Below are positions 1 through 10,390 of a stretch of DNA of 64,000 nucleotides, one piece after another. The stretch spans positions 658,501 through 722,500 of the forward strand of contig NZ_JAKGAQ010000002.1 in NCBI RefSeq assembly GCF_021532615.1, given 5' to 3'. Under the pieces are notes generated by a model. The model was not told where the DNA came from and ran no database searches. It saw only the letters and a program-made list of their open reading frames with translations. The DNA is from Octadecabacter dasysiphoniae (GTDB taxonomy: Bacteria > Pseudomonadota > Alphaproteobacteria > Rhodobacterales > Rhodobacteraceae). Each line of letters begins with the position of its first letter. Within the stretch, counting starts at the first letter, position 1. Made by a program: the position numbers and the translations under genes.

Positions 1-212
1 TCAAGGACGATCTGGAAAACGACGATGCGGGTAAGATCAAATCCGGCATCCAGAACGTGACTGAATCGGCAATGAAACTGGGTGAGGCGATTTACAAGTC
101 CGCACAGGAAGAAGCCGGTGAAGCCGAGCCTGACGCCCCTGGCGCAGACGAAGTTCCCGACGATATTGTCGATGCCGACTTCGAAGACCTCGACGACGAT
201 AAGCGCGCTTAA
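1..212 (+). CDS. dnaK: DnaK (Hsp70) chaperone, C-terminal end only
   Basis: This is the last 69 codons of an open frame entering from the left edge (first full codon at base 3, TAA at 210-212). The residues resemble the end of the Hsp70 lid, followed by an acidic disordered tail closing with DADFEDLDDDKRA, a form typical of alphaproteobacterial DnaK. DnaK is the cytoplasmic ATP-driven chaperone that works with DnaJ and GrpE. The dnaJ gene follows 62 bases downstream on the same strand, which supports the call. The ATPase and most of the substrate-binding domain lie outside the window, so nothing can be said about them. GrpE and the heat-shock repressor HrcA are encoded far away at about 49.3-51.0 kb. 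Confidence 0.93.
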   Translation, partial: KDDLENDDAGKIKSGIQNVTESAMKLGEAIYKSAQEEAGEAEPDAPGADEVPDDIVDADFEDLDDDKRA

Positions 213-225
213 GCGTGACATAGTG

Positions 226-250
226 GGGACCGGCCTTTGCGGTCGGTCCC
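226..250 (+). promoter_or_regulatory. Hairpin between dnaK and dnaJ
   Basis: A 10-bp stem (GGGACCGGCC / GGTCGGTCCC, one G-T wobble) with loop TTTGC sits between the dnaK stop and the dnaJ ribosome-binding site. No T-run follows, so it does not look like an efficient terminator. Inference: an RNA-processing or partial-attenuation element that sets the dnaK:dnaJ ratio, or protects the 3' end of dnaK mRNA. Confidence 0.5.
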
Positions 251-274
251 GCACGTCCCAAAAGGGGAACCCTC

Positions 275-1426
275 ATGTCAAAACGCGATTATTATGAGAC
301 GCTTGGTATCGCCAAGGGTGCTAGCGCGGATGAAATCAAGAAGGCCTATCGCCGCAAAGCGAAAGAGCTCCATCCAGACAGCAACCGCGACAACCCAGAA
401 GCGGAAGCCCAGTTCAAGGACGCGGGCGAAGCCTACGAAGTCCTAAAAGACGCTGACAAAAAAGCTGCCTATGACCGTTATGGCCATGCAGCCTTTGAAG
501 GTGGCATGGGCGGCGGGCGCCCCGGTGGCGGCATGGGTGGTGGTCAGGGTGATTTCGGCTCTGCCTTCTCTGACATATTCGACGATCTGTTCGGCAACAT
601 GGGCGGTCAACGCGGTGCGGGCGGCGGACGCAATCGTGCGGCACGCGGCAATGACCTGCGCTACAATCTGCGCGTCACCTTGGAAGAGGCGTTTGCCGGT
701 CTTCAGAAAACAATCACCGTACCTACCTCTGTTGGGTGCGATTCGTGCAATGGCACGGGTGCAGAAGGCGGTTCTGAACCGCAAACCTGCCCCACGTGTT
801 CCGGTATGGGCAAGGTCCGCGCGCAGCAGGGTTTCTTTACGGTCGAACGTACCTGCCCGACGTGTAATGGCATCGGTCAGACGATTAAGAACCCGTGCAA
901 CACCTGTCATGGCGCAGGTCGCGTAGAAAAAGAGAAGTCACTATCTGTTAACATCCCTGCGGGTGTCGAAACGGGCACGCGTATCCGTCTTGCTGGCGAA
1001 GGCGAGGCCGGCATGCGTGGTGGCCCGACTGGTGATCTTTATATCTTCATCGAAGTGCGCGAACACGATCTGTTTGAACGCGAAGCCAACCATCTGTTCT
1101 GCCGTGTACCTGTGTCCATGGCGACGGCGGCACTGGGTGGCGACATCGAAGTTCCGACAATTGATGGCGGTCGATCCCGCGTGAAAATACCAGCGGGATC
1201 ACAGTCTGGTCGTCAGATGCGTCTGCGCTCCAAAGGTATGCCAGCCCTGCGTGGCGGTGGCGCCGGTGACATGTTCATCGAGATGGCGGTGGAGACCCCG
1301 GTAAATCTGACGAGCAAGCAGAAAGAACTGCTGCGGGAATTCGAAGATCTGGCGAGCGACAACAATCCACAAAGCTCCAGCTTTTTTGCTTCTGTCAAAT
1401 CCTTCTGGGACTCTATGAAGGGCTAA
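275..1426 (+). CDS. dnaJ: Chaperone protein DnaJ (Hsp40)
   Basis: Class I Hsp40 co-chaperone of 383 aa that delivers unfolded clients to DnaK and stimulates its ATPase. The J-domain occupies residues 1-70, with the HPD motif at 33-35. A Gly/Phe-rich linker follows at about 75-125. Four CxxCxGxG zinc repeats lie at about 155-215 ([32 protein letters not shown]), and the C-terminal substrate-binding domains complete the protein. The length is normal and all eight zinc cysteines are present. The start ATG is preceded by AAAGGGGAACCCTC, a good ribosome-binding site. It lies just after dnaK and is probably co-transcribed with it. Confidence 0.97.
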   Translation: MSKRDYYETLGIAKGASADEIKKAYRRKAKELHPDSNRDNPEAEAQFKDAGEAYEVLKDADKKAAYDRYGHAAFEGGMGGGRPGGGMGGGQGDFGSAFSDIFDDLFGNMGGQRGAGGGRNRAARGNDLRYNLRVTLEEAFAGLQKTITVPTSVGCDSCNGTGAEGGSEPQTCPTCSGMGKVRAQQGFFTVERTCPTCNGIGQTIKNPCNTCHGAGRVEKEKSLSVNIPAGVETGTRIRLAGEGEAGMRGGPTGDLYIFIEVREHDLFEREANHLFCRVPVSMATAALGGDIEVPTIDGGRSRVKIPAGSQSGRQMRLRSKGMPALRGGGAGDMFIEMAVETPVNLTSKQKELLREFEDLASDNNPQSSSFFASVKSFWDSMKG

Positions 1427-1477
1427 GCTTCGGTCGCTGTTAACCATACAGTAATGGAATCGCAGCAAGGTAGAGGC

Positions 1478-2269
1478 ATGAAACATGCCTTTGCCGAAGC
1501 CCCGCAGCTGCCTTTGAACGACGCAACACTCATCACGATTGATCGTGATGAGGTTGAGATTGTTCCCGCCGTACCGCCGCAGAAAAGCGGTAAGGTTCCT
1601 TCCTATCTTTCTGATCACCGCAAACGGTTGCGCCATCGGTTTCTGACAGGCGGCGCAAAAGCGATGCCTGATTATGAAATCCTTGAACTAACATTGTTTC
1701 GTGTCATTCCCCGCCAAGATGTAAAACCGTTGGCGCGACGTTTGATTGACACCTTTGGTGATTTGAATGGTGTGCTATCCGCGCCGATCGCCCGGCTTGA
1801 ACGGGTTGATGGTGTTGGCACGGCTGTCGCACTCGAACTCAAGGTGATGGAGACTGTCACCCATCGCATGGCGCGGGCGAAAATCATGCAACGGCATGTC
1901 ATCAGTTCGTGGGACGCCGTGTTGGATTACTGCCACACAGTCATGGCGCACCGCGACACTGAACAATTTCGAGTGCTATTTCTGGATCGAAAAAACGTCT
2001 TGATTGCGGACGAAGAACAAGGCGCGGGCACGGTTGATCACGTGCCTGTCTATCCCCGCGAGGTCGTTAAACGCGCGCTTGAACTTAACGCATCAGCGAT
2101 GATCCTTGTGCATAATCACCCGTCAGGCGACCCGACACCATCAGACGAGGACATTGCCATGACCAATCAGATCGCGAACGCGGCAAAAGCTCTCAGCATT
2201 TCCTTACATGATCACTTGATTATCGGACGGTCCCGCGAATTGAGCTTTAAGTCACAGGGCCTAATCTAG
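1478..2269 (+). CDS. radC: RadC family JAMM/MPN+ domain protein
   Basis: RadC-family protein (UPF0758) of 263 aa with an N-terminal helix-hairpin-helix-like region and a C-terminal JAMM metalloprotease-like fold. The zinc signature [14 protein letters not shown] is intact at about residues 208-222, with an upstream catalytic-type Glu in the [12 protein letters not shown] stretch region. Despite the historical name, a DNA-repair role is not established for the family. An upstream in-frame ATG at 1454 exists, but AGGTAGAGGC precedes the ATG at 1478, so I chose 1478. Its TAG stop shares the palindrome CTAG with the stop of the convergent gene at 2266-3810. Confidence 0.9.
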   Translation: MKHAFAEAPQLPLNDATLITIDRDEVEIVPAVPPQKSGKVPSYLSDHRKRLRHRFLTGGAKAMPDYEILELTLFRVIPRQDVKPLARRLIDTFGDLNGVLSAPIARLERVDGVGTAVALELKVMETVTHRMARAKIMQRHVISSWDAVLDYCHTVMAHRDTEQFRVLFLDRKNVLIADEEQGAGTVDHVPVYPREVVKRALELNASAMILVHNHPSGDPTPSDEDIAMTNQIANAAKALSISLHDHLIIGRSRELSFKSQGLI

Positions 2270-3810
2270 CCTGCTTCGCGGACCCAAAGTTCAACACGTC
2301 GATTGGTTTGCTGACCCCAAATCGTGTCATCACACGCCATTGGCAGGGCCTCTCCAAAGGCCTCTGTTTCAATCTGGACATTCACAGGGATATCGCCTCC
2401 GAGCGCGCGCTCAACGTCACGGCGCACTGCTTCGGCGCGGGCGGCTGACAAATCACGATTGGCACTGGCTGGGCCGCGCCCGTCACTGAACCCGACAAAC
2501 ATCAATTCTCGTGCGCCAAAACGCCCGTCCCGAATGGCTTGCGCCAGTTGCATCACATTTGAACGAGACTGCCCGTCAAGCCGGGTAGACCCCGGTTCAA
2601 ATCGAAATGTGCTCGACATGCGAACGCGGGCCGACAGAACGCGCACCATCCTTTGCAATTCAGTCAAGGGCACCTCTGTTCCGGCGTTCAGAATCGCATT
2701 CGAAAGGCGATCACCCTGATCAGACAACGGGATAGGAACCGCAGCAAGGTCAACAAACCCCGCACGTCTAATAACAAGCTGCGCCGACGGGGACCGAAGC
2801 CAATCGAGGAAATCAACAATCTGGGGGTGCTGATTACGGCGTGGCAAATATAAAAACATCGGGAAGGTCAGCGGATAATCTTCTGTCTTCATTGTCAAAA
2901 ATTGGGCATTTGATTCCAACCCACATGGTCCGCTTAGTGCCAAAGGTTGGGTGTTTCCTGTTTCGCCAAACGGCAGCAACGTCAGGCCATTGGCCCCCTT
3001 TTCAACTGCTTCGACAATGCCGCGTCGCGTCACCACATTTTCTGGCGGGTTCGGAAATTCAGTGCCAAAGGGTCGCATGAATCTGTCTTCAAACCCTTCA
3101 AGCTGCCCACCTAGACCAAATGCAATCTGGCTCTCAAATTCCGATTCTTGGCCCGACAGTGATGCAATCAAGTCCGCCAAAGAGATTGATCGAATGTCAG
3201 AGGATGGAGACGCTACAGGAACCAGAGCATCAAGTGCGAGAATCCGACCCTGACGCGCAAGGTTCAGTCGGCCAAGGCCCGCCGCCGCAGCTGCATCAAG
3301 CTCGGCTTTTCGCAACTCTCGCATCGACATCAGGACGTCTGCATCATGGGCGATAAACGCCGCAAAGCTGTCGTCAGACGATGCAACCGTCAGGCCAATA
3401 TCGAACATTTCCGTCCCATCGGGCTGTGACATCTGGAATCCGTCGGCATCCTCCCGAACTGTCCAGCCTTTATCGCGGGCATACACATCGATAAGGGCCG
3501 GCATTAAAAGATCGCCCATTTGCTGCGCCCCAATAATCCTGAGCGTCGGAACGTAATTAGCTAAATCCGGACAGGCTGCATCTTCGCAAACCATGTCCTG
3601 TGCTCGAAATGAGACCAGACCAGTTGGTGTCGCGACCGTTGCGACGACACCGTCATACGCAACAAAACGACCCGAAACTGCAACGGCGTTATCCACTGAT
3701 CGGAAAGTGACGTCTTGGGACGAAGCAGCGCCCACGCAAATAAAATGTGCGGCGAAAACCGCCGCACATCTCAAAACTGCTAATCTGATATCAAACTCAG
3801 GCCATGTCAT
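2266..3810 (-). CDS. Periplasmic binding protein fused to OmpA-like domain
   Basis: Predicted exported protein of 514 aa. A hydrophobic N-terminal segment (about residues 8-30, ending near ASSQ) looks like a signal peptide. Residues about 90-370 resemble a PstS-type substrate-binding domain (phrases such as [22 protein letters not shown] and [11 protein letters not shown]). Residues about 395-514 are an OmpA-like peptidoglycan-binding domain ([46 protein letters not shown]). Inference: a solute-binding or sensing protein tethered to the cell wall. No cognate transporter gene is nearby. The ATG overlaps the stop of the upstream gene as ATGA, so the two are probably translationally coupled. The ligand is unknown. 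Confidence 0.78.
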   Translation of the reverse strand: MTWPEFDIRLAVLRCAAVFAAHFICVGAASSQDVTFRSVDNAVAVSGRFVAYDGVVATVATPTGLVSFRAQDMVCEDAACPDLANYVPTLRIIGAQQMGDLLMPALIDVYARDKGWTVREDADGFQMSQPDGTEMFDIGLTVASSDDSFAAFIAHDADVLMSMRELRKAELDAAAAAGLGRLNLARQGRILALDALVPVASPSSDIRSISLADLIASLSGQESEFESQIAFGLGGQLEGFEDRFMRPFGTEFPNPPENVVTRRGIVEAVEKGANGLTLLPFGETGNTQPLALSGPCGLESNAQFLTMKTEDYPLTFPMFLYLPRRNQHPQIVDFLDWLRSPSAQLVIRRAGFVDLAAVPIPLSDQGDRLSNAILNAGTEVPLTELQRMVRVLSARVRMSSTFRFEPGSTRLDGQSRSNVMQLAQAIRDGRFGARELMFVGFSDGRGPASANRDLSAARAEAVRRDVERALGGDIPVNVQIETEAFGEALPMACDDTIWGQQTNRRVELWVREAG

Positions 3811-4892
3811 CTCGACGCGATTGTCAGGTCCTCAAACATGTTTTGCAAGATCAGAAAATCACCAACAGCATCGCAGTCCGGCATGATCATCGTCAGATCG
3901 AGTGCGGATGTCGCGCCCGTTGGGGAAACTTGAATGCTTTGCGCGTTAAGTTCTTGCCCGCAGTTTCCGGCCGTAATCTCTGCTTCGGCCACCAGCATGA
4001 CATCAGGCGTTACGCCGATCATACCACTGGGGAAGGTGTAAATTTCTGCCATCAACGGATCAGGGGCCGACGCATTACCAAGCTTCACAAGGTACCCGCC
4101 CTCAGCAGTGGCAAGCCGCGCCATATCACCGGGGTTGCCGGCATGAATATGCGCATCATCGCCGAAGTTAGCATTGCCTTCATAGGCGCTGAGCATGACG
4201 GATGTTTCGCCCTGCCACTGCAAGACTGCACGATCGTAATTGGCAAAGTCAGGAATCGCGACTGTAGAGACAGCTCCATCGCCATCCGCGAAGGCCGCAA
4301 TCATAACGGCAACCTCTGCGAGCGCCGGAACATTCATGTCCGCTGCGCCAGATGCATCTGTCATGGCAGTAAACATCATGCCCTGATGATGCACAGTAAA
4401 TGGTGCAGATGTGTGGCATGGCGCGCTGACGGAAAGGGCCACAGTTGCAGCCGTGCTGGCCGTTGCCGACATAACTGGCACGCAATCCACTTCAACGGCT
4501 GCAATTGCGTCCGTTTCGATTTCTGGCATTTCTTCTGGATCAAGGGCGGCAAGCTGAATCGGTGCTTGTGGTTGAGGAGGTACTTTTGCGGCCTCTGGCA
4601 GAACCACCGCCGATTCAATTACAGGGTTAGGCGTGGCAAGATCGGGGGCCTTGGGTGATGCGACACCAGCCTGTGCCACAACAATGGGCTCTTCGAACGG
4701 CATAACCATTGGATCAATAACATCTGCGGCGGCGTCAACTTCGACGGTCTCCGCGAAAGGGGCGGGTTGTTCGGCTGCGGTGTCTGCACCGAAACGTGCC
4801 GCCAATGCGTCACCGTTCTGCATTACAAAACCAATGCCCAGCGCAACACTGAACGTGCCCGCGGCCATTCCAATTTGCTTGATTTTAGCCAT
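3807..4892 (-). CDS. Membrane-anchored envelope protein of unknown function (secA-linked)
   Basis: I do not recognise a domain. The 361-aa product starts with a lysine-containing N terminus and one hydrophobic segment (about residues 7-25), consistent with a signal anchor or signal peptide. A Pro/Ala/Glu-rich linker follows (about 30-135). The C-terminal region (about 140-361) has four cysteines, in VDCVPV, APCHTS, GNCGQE and MPDCDA, suggesting two disulfides in the periplasm. A GTG start at 4910 is possible, but GGAAGGAGAT lies 7 bases before the ATG at 4892, so I chose that. It sits between secA and the binding protein-OmpA fusion, all on one strand. Related proteins may be labelled translocase only because of the secA linkage. 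Confidence 0.75.
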   Translation of the reverse strand: MAKIKQIGMAAGTFSVALGIGFVMQNGDALAARFGADTAAEQPAPFAETVEVDAAADVIDPMVMPFEEPIVVAQAGVASPKAPDLATPNPVIESAVVLPEAAKVPPQPQAPIQLAALDPEEMPEIETDAIAAVEVDCVPVMSATASTAATVALSVSAPCHTSAPFTVHHQGMMFTAMTDASGAADMNVPALAEVAVMIAAFADGDGAVSTVAIPDFANYDRAVLQWQGETSVMLSAYEGNANFGDDAHIHAGNPGDMARLATAEGGYLVKLGNASAPDPLMAEIYTFPSGMIGVTPDVMLVAEAEITAGNCGQELNAQSIQVSPTGATSALDLTMIMPDCDAVGDFLILQNMFEDLTIASR

Positions 4893-4909
4893 CTGAAATC
4901 TCCTTCCCA

Positions 4910-4988
4910 CAATGGGATCAGAAAACAGATTGCTTCATGTAGATGGCCTAAGAAGGGCCACCATTGGGATTCTTTCAGTCCGCAATGG
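4910..4988 (-). promoter_or_regulatory. Leader with alternative CCATTG/CAATGG pairings
   Basis: Between secA and the next gene, the minus-strand RNA carries CCATTG (4988-4983), CAATGG (4966-4961) and CCATTG again (4915-4910). The middle copy can pair with either outer copy, and the last copy abuts the GGAAGGAG ribosome-binding site. Each helix is only 6 bp, so this may be chance. Confidence 0.25.
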
Positions 4989-5015
4989 GGCGAAAAGGCG
5001 GCTTTTCATTCGCCT

Positions 5016-7718
5016 TTAAGACAAAGCACCATGGCAATGTTTAAACTTTTTCCCGGACCCACACGGGCATGCATCGTTGCGACCGGGGTTACCCCAGGTC
5101 TTCTCGTCCGCCTCATCAAATCCGGGTTTTGCATTTGCTGCCGGTGTTGCAGCGGCCGTTGCACCCGCGGCCGCACCACCGAGCAACCGACGCTGTTGTT
5201 CTTGGGCCTGTGCGACCATTGCGGCCTGTTCTTCCTGCGTCATGGGGCGAATCTGCGCCAACTTTTGCGTCACATCAGACCGCAATCCATCAAGAAGACC
5301 TTCGAACAATTGGAACGATTCTGTTTTGTATTCATTCAGCGGATCACGTTGTGCATAGCCACGGAAACCCACAACAGACCGCAAGTGTTCAAGCGTTAGC
5401 AGGTGTTCGCGCCATTTGCCGTCAATCGTTTGCAACAGAATTTGCTTTTCGATGTTGCGCATGACCTCGGGCCCGAAGGCCGCTGTTTTTTCGGCCATAT
5501 GTTTATCCGCCGCTTCTTCCAGACGTTCACGCAGATCATCGTCGTCCACACCTTCTTCGGCGGCCCATTCGATAACGGGAACATCGATGCCGAGTTGCGC
5601 GATAACCTGCGCGTACAAACCTTCGGTGTCCCACTGATCCGCATAACTTTTGGCTGGGATATGGGCATCAACCAAATCATCAATAACTTGGCTGCGCATG
5701 TCAGCGGCGATTTCGGACAGGTCTTCGGCTTCCATGATTTCGCGGCGCTGGCTAAAGATCACCTTACGCTGGTCGTTCATCACGTCGTCGAATTTCAGCA
5801 ATTGCTTACGAATGTCAAAGTTGCGGCCTTCGACCTTTGCTTGCGCGCGTTCAAGCGCCTTGTTCACCCAAGGGTGCACAATCGCTTCGCCTTCGCTCAT
5901 GCCGAGGGACGAAAGAACCTTATCCAATTTCTCGGATCCGAAAATCCGCATCAGATCGTCTTCGAGGGATAGGAAAAACGAAGACTTGCCCGGGTCACCT
6001 TGACGGCCAGAACGTCCGCGCAGCTGGTTATCAATGCGGCGGGATTCATGGCGTTCAGTGGCGAGCACAAACAAACCACCCGCGTCTTTTACCGCTTGCT
6101 CGTCTGCTTTGTGCGCCTCTTCGATCTGGGCGCGGACGTCTTCGTTCACATCATCAGGCGTGGCGGCGATTTGTTCCATGATCTTAAATTCGACGTTGCC
6201 GCCCAATTTAATATCGGTTCCACGGCCCGCCATGTTGGTCGCGATTGTGACTGCACCCAACTTACCTGCATCCGCCACGATCTGCGCTTCTTGTTCGTGC
6301 TGGCGGGCGTTCAATACGCTGTGCTTGATGCCTTCCGCCTCAAGAAGCTGGCTCAAGAATTCGGATTTCTCGATCGACGTCGTACCAACCAGCGTTGGCT
6401 GGCCTTTTTCATGTGCTTCTTTGATCGCTAACACGACCCCATCGAATTTTTCTTTGGCGGTGCGGTAAACGGCATCATTTTCATCAATACGGGCAATGGG
6501 GCGGTTCGTCGGAACCTCAACAACGCCGAGGCCGTAGATCTCCATGAATTCTTCGGCTTCCGTCAGCGCGGTACCGGTCATGCCACCGAGTTTGTTATAG
6601 AGGCGGAAATAGTTCTGGAACGTCACAGAGGCGAGCGTGACGTTTTCAGGCATGATCTTCACGCCTTCTTTCGCCTCAATCGCCTGGTGCAGGCCATCCG
6701 ACAAACGACGGCCCGTCATCATACGCCCTGTAAATTCGTCAATCAGGACAACTTCGTCGTCACGCACGATGTAGTCTTTGTCCCGCGTGAACAGCTTATG
6801 GGCGCGCAGGCCCTGGTTTACATGGTGCACAATGGACGTGCTTTCAGGCGAATAAAGGGATTGGTCTTCTGGCAAGATACCAGCAGACACCAAGCGCACC
6901 TCAAGGAATTCATTGCCTTCATCTGTGTAGTTCACGTTGCGGGTTTTTTCATCTAACGTGAAATGATCATCCTGAATTTCAGGAATCAGCTTATCGATGG
7001 TCGTGTACATTTCGCTGCGATCTTCGGCGGGGCCAGAAATGATCAATGGCGTGCGGGCCTCATCCACGAGAATGGAATCAACTTCGTCCACAATCGCAAA
7101 GTTGTGGTCGCGCTGGTTCATCTGGGCCAGCTCTGACTTCATGTTGTCGCGCAGATAATCAAAGCCAAGTTCGTTGTTGGTCGCATAGGTCACATCACAG
7201 CGATAGGCCGCGTTCTTTTCGTCTTCTGGCTGCTGCGGGTACACAACGCCAGTGGTAAGGCCGAGGAAGCCGTAAACCTGGCTCATCCATTCGGCGTCAC
7301 GTTTGGCAAGGTAGTCGTTCACCGTCACAACGTGCACGCCCTTACCGGTCAGCGCGTTAAGATAGGCCGGGAATGTCGCCACAAGGGTCTTGCCCTCACC
7401 CGTTTTCATCTCTGAGATATTGCCTTGATGCAGGAAAATTCCGCCCATCAGTTGCACATCAAACGCCCGCAGACCCAGCGCACGCTTGGCGCCTTCACGG
7501 CAGTTAGCGAATGCTTCTGGCAAAAGATCATCAAGGCTTTCGCCGCCCATCGCGCGCTTGGCAAGTTCTTCTGTCTTGGTTTTGATGCCCTCGTCGGTCA
7601 GCGCCTCGAACTCGGGTTCAAGCGCGTTGATCTTTTCGATCAGGGGCCGTGTTGCCTTTACCTTACGGTCATTCGGCGTACCGAAAATCTTCTTCGAAAT
7701 GGAACCAAGACCGAGCAT
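5016..7718 (-). CDS. secA: Preprotein translocase ATPase SecA
   Basis: SecA (900 aa) is the cytoplasmic/peripheral motor that drives unfolded preproteins through SecYEG. Walker A is MKTGEGKT (about residue 105), DEAD-box-type Walker B is VDEVDS, and the second-nucleobinding-domain region contains [14 protein letters not shown]. The scaffold and wing domains are present. The C-terminal linker ends in the zinc/SecB-binding motif [12 protein letters not shown]. The open frame extends 46 codons further upstream, but the ATG at 7718 with GGAGAGAAT before it gives the family start [13 protein letters not shown]. It is divergent from a parvulin chaperone gene, a pairing that makes sense for export. 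The SecB chaperone that hands clients to it is at the right edge of the window. Confidence 0.97.
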   Translation of the reverse strand: MLGLGSISKKIFGTPNDRKVKATRPLIEKINALEPEFEALTDEGIKTKTEELAKRAMGGESLDDLLPEAFANCREGAKRALGLRAFDVQLMGGIFLHQGNISEMKTGEGKTLVATFPAYLNALTGKGVHVVTVNDYLAKRDAEWMSQVYGFLGLTTGVVYPQQPEDEKNAAYRCDVTYATNNELGFDYLRDNMKSELAQMNQRDHNFAIVDEVDSILVDEARTPLIISGPAEDRSEMYTTIDKLIPEIQDDHFTLDEKTRNVNYTDEGNEFLEVRLVSAGILPEDQSLYSPESTSIVHHVNQGLRAHKLFTRDKDYIVRDDEVVLIDEFTGRMMTGRRLSDGLHQAIEAKEGVKIMPENVTLASVTFQNYFRLYNKLGGMTGTALTEAEEFMEIYGLGVVEVPTNRPIARIDENDAVYRTAKEKFDGVVLAIKEAHEKGQPTLVGTTSIEKSEFLSQLLEAEGIKHSVLNARQHEQEAQIVADAGKLGAVTIATNMAGRGTDIKLGGNVEFKIMEQIAATPDDVNEDVRAQIEEAHKADEQAVKDAGGLFVLATERHESRRIDNQLRGRSGRQGDPGKSSFFLSLEDDLMRIFGSEKLDKVLSSLGMSEGEAIVHPWVNKALERAQAKVEGRNFDIRKQLLKFDDVMNDQRKVIFSQRREIMEAEDLSEIAADMRSQVIDDLVDAHIPAKSYADQWDTEGLYAQVIAQLGIDVPVIEWAAEEGVDDDDLRERLEEAADKHMAEKTAAFGPEVMRNIEKQILLQTIDGKWREHLLTLEHLRSVVGFRGYAQRDPLNEYKTESFQLFEGLLDGLRSDVTQKLAQIRPMTQEEQAAMVAQAQEQQRRLLGGAAAGATAAATPAANAKPGFDEADEKTWGNPGRNDACPCGSGKKFKHCHGALS

Positions 7719-7905
7719 ATTCTCTCCGCGCGCGCCGCAATCGGCGTCTCTGACATCAATGTGTGAGGAGGTTGGTTGTGCCTGTCGGGCGCGCCCAATA
7801 GAAAAGAGCCAAGACCGGCCTCCGATAGACCTTATGGGGATGTAAGGGGCCGCCATGTAGGTGTCAACGCCGCGCCCCGTCGCGGATCATCAAGGGACTG
7901 TTAAC
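7719..7905. promoter_or_regulatory. Divergent promoter region secA / parvulin
   Basis: 187 non-coding bases separate the secA and parvulin starts and must carry both promoters. I could not pick convincing -35/-10 pairs by eye. The parvulin start at 7906 has AAGGGACT upstream, and the secA start has GGAGAG. Confidence 0.4.
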
Positions 7906-8760
7906 ATGCTATTTCGCACCAAAATGCTGGCCTCCGCCGCTGTTTTTGCTCTCACCGCCGGTTTTGCCCAGGCAGACAGCCACAGCGAAACCACAGCGCA
8001 GACTGTCGTGGCGTCGGTGAACGGGTCTGACATTACGCTCGGCCAACTTATTATGCTTCGTTCGCAATTGCCGGAACAATACCAGCAGTTGCCAGATGAC
8101 GTCGTTTTCAACGGGCTGATTGAACAACTCGTTAATCAGCAACTTCTGGCGGATACGCTTGAAGAAGAACCAGCCCGCGTCGGTATCGCGATCGCCAACG
8201 AATTGCGATCATTGCGCGCTGGCGAAGTTGTGAACGCGATGAGCAACGAAGAAATTTCCGATGAAGCATTGCAAGAAGCATATGACGCGCGCTTTGCCGG
8301 GGTTGAGCCTGATCAAGAATTCAATGCATCCCACATCCTTGTCGCGACTGAAGAAGAAGCAGTCGCTGTCAAAGAGATGATCGATGATGGTGCTGACTTT
8401 GCGGAAACTGCGGTTGAAAAATCAACTGGCCCGTCCGGCCCGTCTGGTGGCGAACTTGGCTGGTTTGGCCCAGGCATGATGGTCGCTGAATTCGAAGAAG
8501 CCGTCATGACCTTGGATGCCGGCGACGTATCTGACCCTGTTCAAACGCAGTTCGGCTGGCACATCGTCAAACTGAACGAAACGCGGATGACGGCCCTTCC
8601 AGCTTTGGATGACCTACGCAGTGAGCTGGCCACTGAAATCCAACAAGAGCGTTTGAACGAAAAGCTGAACGCATTGACAGAGACAGCGGATATCACGCTG
8701 CCTGAGGAAGACGAATTTGACTATTCGTTGATCCAAAATCTTGAGCTTCTTGAGGACTAA
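7906..8760 (+). CDS. Periplasmic parvulin-type peptidyl-prolyl isomerase
   Basis: Predicted secreted PPIC/rotamase protein (284 aa) that isomerises prolyl bonds and chaperones exported proteins. A signal peptide (about residues 1-24, AGFAQA before cleavage) is followed by an N-terminal helical chaperone region. The parvulin domain lies at about 125-225 (FNASHILVATEEEA, GELGWFGPGMMVAEFEEAV, VQTQFGWHIVKL). The acidic C terminus ends at LLED. The open frame could start at GTG 7861, but ATG 7906 has a ribosome-binding site and places the signal peptide at the N terminus. It is similar to the SurA/PrsA/PpiD-like family, and the exact subfamily is uncertain. argJ begins 2 bases after its stop. Confidence 0.9.
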   Translation: MLFRTKMLASAAVFALTAGFAQADSHSETTAQTVVASVNGSDITLGQLIMLRSQLPEQYQQLPDDVVFNGLIEQLVNQQLLADTLEEEPARVGIAIANELRSLRAGEVVNAMSNEEISDEALQEAYDARFAGVEPDQEFNASHILVATEEEAVAVKEMIDDGADFAETAVEKSTGPSGPSGGELGWFGPGMMVAEFEEAVMTLDAGDVSDPVQTQFGWHIVKLNETRMTALPALDDLRSELATEIQQERLNEKLNALTETADITLPEEDEFDYSLIQNLELLED

Positions 8761-8762
8761 TA

Positions 8763-9977
8763 ATGACACTCTCCCCCCTCGCGCCGCCCCGCTTTCCAGA
8801 TCTTCCTATAATTGACGGAGTCCGGTTTGCGTCAGGCGCGGCGGGGGTTAAATACGAAGGCCGCGACGATGTCATGTTGGCAGAACTTGCCGCCGGAACG
8901 ACCATCGCTGGTGTCTTTACCAGATCATCAACACGATCAGCACCCGTCCTCGATTGCCAATCAAAGCTTGGAAAACCATCTGGCGAACGCGCAGCTTTTC
9001 TAGTGAATTCTGGCAATTCCAACGCCTTCACAGGGTCCGCAGGCGAAAAATCCGTCGAAGCACTTTGTCTTGGTTTGTCGGATGTCATGACTATCCCCGA
9101 AGACCGCATCTTTACCGCGTCCACGGGTGTCATCGGTGAACGGTTGCCGCACGGGCGGATCATCGACACCATGAATGATCTGAACGCGCGGCTTTCGCCC
9201 AGCGAAATCAAAGGTGCGGCGTCCGCCATCATGACGACCGATACCTTTGCCAAAGGCGCGTCGGCCGATGTTGAAATCGATGGAAAAGTGGTACGCATTG
9301 CTGGCATCGCCAAAGGCTCGGGCATGATCGCACCCGATATGGCGACGATGCTGGTTTACATCTTTACCGACGCGAAAATCAGCCAGCCTGATCTTCAGGC
9401 GCTGCTTGGTGTTCTCAACGACAAGACATTCAATTGCATCACGGTAGATAGCGACACATCGACATCCGATACATTGATGGTCGCGGCGACAGGCGCGTCT
9501 GGCGTCGATGTGACCGATAGCGCCGGATTTACGCAAGCGCTGCGCGATGTGATGTTGGATTTGGCCCATCAGGTCGTGCGCGACGGTGAAGGGGCGACCA
9601 AATTCGTTGAAATTCGTGTGTCGGGGGCGGCGTCCGACACAGAGGCCCGCGTGGTTGGGCTATCGATCGCGAATTCGCCGCTCGTTAAGACGGCCATCGC
9701 TGGCGAAGATCCCAATTGGGGCCGTATTGTTATGGCGGTTGGCAAATCCGGCGCACAGGCGGACCGGGACCGTTTGGCAATCCGTTTCGGGGACATCACC
9801 GTTGCGGAAAACGGGTGGGTGTCGGCCGATTACACAGAAGACGCAGGGGTCGAATATATGAAACAGCAGAACCTTGTTATTGGCGTCGACCTTGGCATTG
9901 GTGGCGGTCTTGGAACAGTTTGGACGTGCGATCTGACCCACGGATATATCACCATAAATGCAGACTACCGATCATGA
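8763..9977 (+). CDS. argJ: Bifunctional glutamate N-acetyltransferase / ornithine acetyltransferase
   Basis: ArgJ (404 aa) recycles the acetyl group from N-acetylornithine to glutamate in arginine biosynthesis and may also make N-acetylglutamate from acetyl-CoA. The precursor self-cleaves before a conserved threonine; here the site is MA-TML with Thr at residue 195, giving alpha and beta chains. Other family stretches are present: VNSGNSNAFTG, TTDTFAKG, DPNWGRIVMAVGKSG, and the C-terminal INADYRS. The start is ATG 8763, two bases past the parvulin stop, with GAGGA upstream. Its TGA overlaps the mutT ATG. argG, a later step of the same pathway, is at 41.35 kb. Confidence 0.96.
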   Translation: MTLSPLAPPRFPDLPIIDGVRFASGAAGVKYEGRDDVMLAELAAGTTIAGVFTRSSTRSAPVLDCQSKLGKPSGERAAFLVNSGNSNAFTGSAGEKSVEALCLGLSDVMTIPEDRIFTASTGVIGERLPHGRIIDTMNDLNARLSPSEIKGAASAIMTTDTFAKGASADVEIDGKVVRIAGIAKGSGMIAPDMATMLVYIFTDAKISQPDLQALLGVLNDKTFNCITVDSDTSTSDTLMVAATGASGVDVTDSAGFTQALRDVMLDLAHQVVRDGEGATKFVEIRVSGAASDTEARVVGLSIANSPLVKTAIAGEDPNWGRIVMAVGKSGAQADRDRLAIRFGDITVAENGWVSADYTEDAGVEYMKQQNLVIGVDLGIGGGLGTVWTCDLTHGYITINADYRS

Positions 9978-10372
9978 AGACAGTTCTGGTCAGTGCCGTT
10001 GCTTTGATTGACGTAGATGGGCGCGTTTTGTTGGCACAGCGCCCTGAAGGCAAATCCATGGCTGGTTTATGGGAATTCCCTGGCGGTAAGGTTGAAGCCG
10101 GCGAAACACCAGAGGCCGCCTTGATCCGTGAACTTCACGAAGAACTAGGCATAGACACGTGGCAGTCCTGCCTTGCTCCGCTGACGTTCGCGAGCCACAG
10201 CTATGATGATTTCCATCTTTTGATGCCGCTGTTTGCCTGCCGCAAATGGGAAGGCACGCCCCAGCCCCGCGAGGGCCAAACCCTTAAATGGGTGCGCGCC
10301 AATGACCTAGCAACCTACCCGATGCCTGCGGCTGATATTCCGTTGATCCCGCTTTTGCGCGATTGGCTTTGA
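9974..10372 (+). CDS. mutT: 8-oxo-dGTP diphosphatase (MutT, Nudix)
   Basis: Small Nudix hydrolase (132 aa) that removes oxidised dGTP from the nucleotide pool, preventing A:T to C:G transversions. The Nudix box is complete at about residues 38-60: GGKVEAGETPEAALIRELHEELGI fits G-x5-E-x7-RE-U-x-EE-x-G-U (shown here in part: GGKVEAGE, RELHEELGI). The N terminus MKTVLVSAVALID and the LWEFPGGK motif are typical of MutT. The ATG overlaps the argJ stop as ATGA, so translation is coupled. An argJ-mutT arrangement is common in Rhodobacterales as far as I recall (recollection only). Confidence 0.92.
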   Translation: MKTVLVSAVALIDVDGRVLLAQRPEGKSMAGLWEFPGGKVEAGETPEAALIRELHEELGIDTWQSCLAPLTFASHSYDDFHLLMPLFACRKWEGTPQPREGQTLKWVRANDLATYPMPAADIPLIPLLRDWL

Positions 10373-10390
10373 GTCCGTCGTTTCAGAATG

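Noticed and set aside
3804..4658. Plus-strand frame of 284 codons opposite the secA-linked protein
   Set aside because: No ribosome-binding site; Arg/His/Cys-rich composition typical of a complement frame. The minus-strand gene has a strong ribosome-binding site and signal segment.
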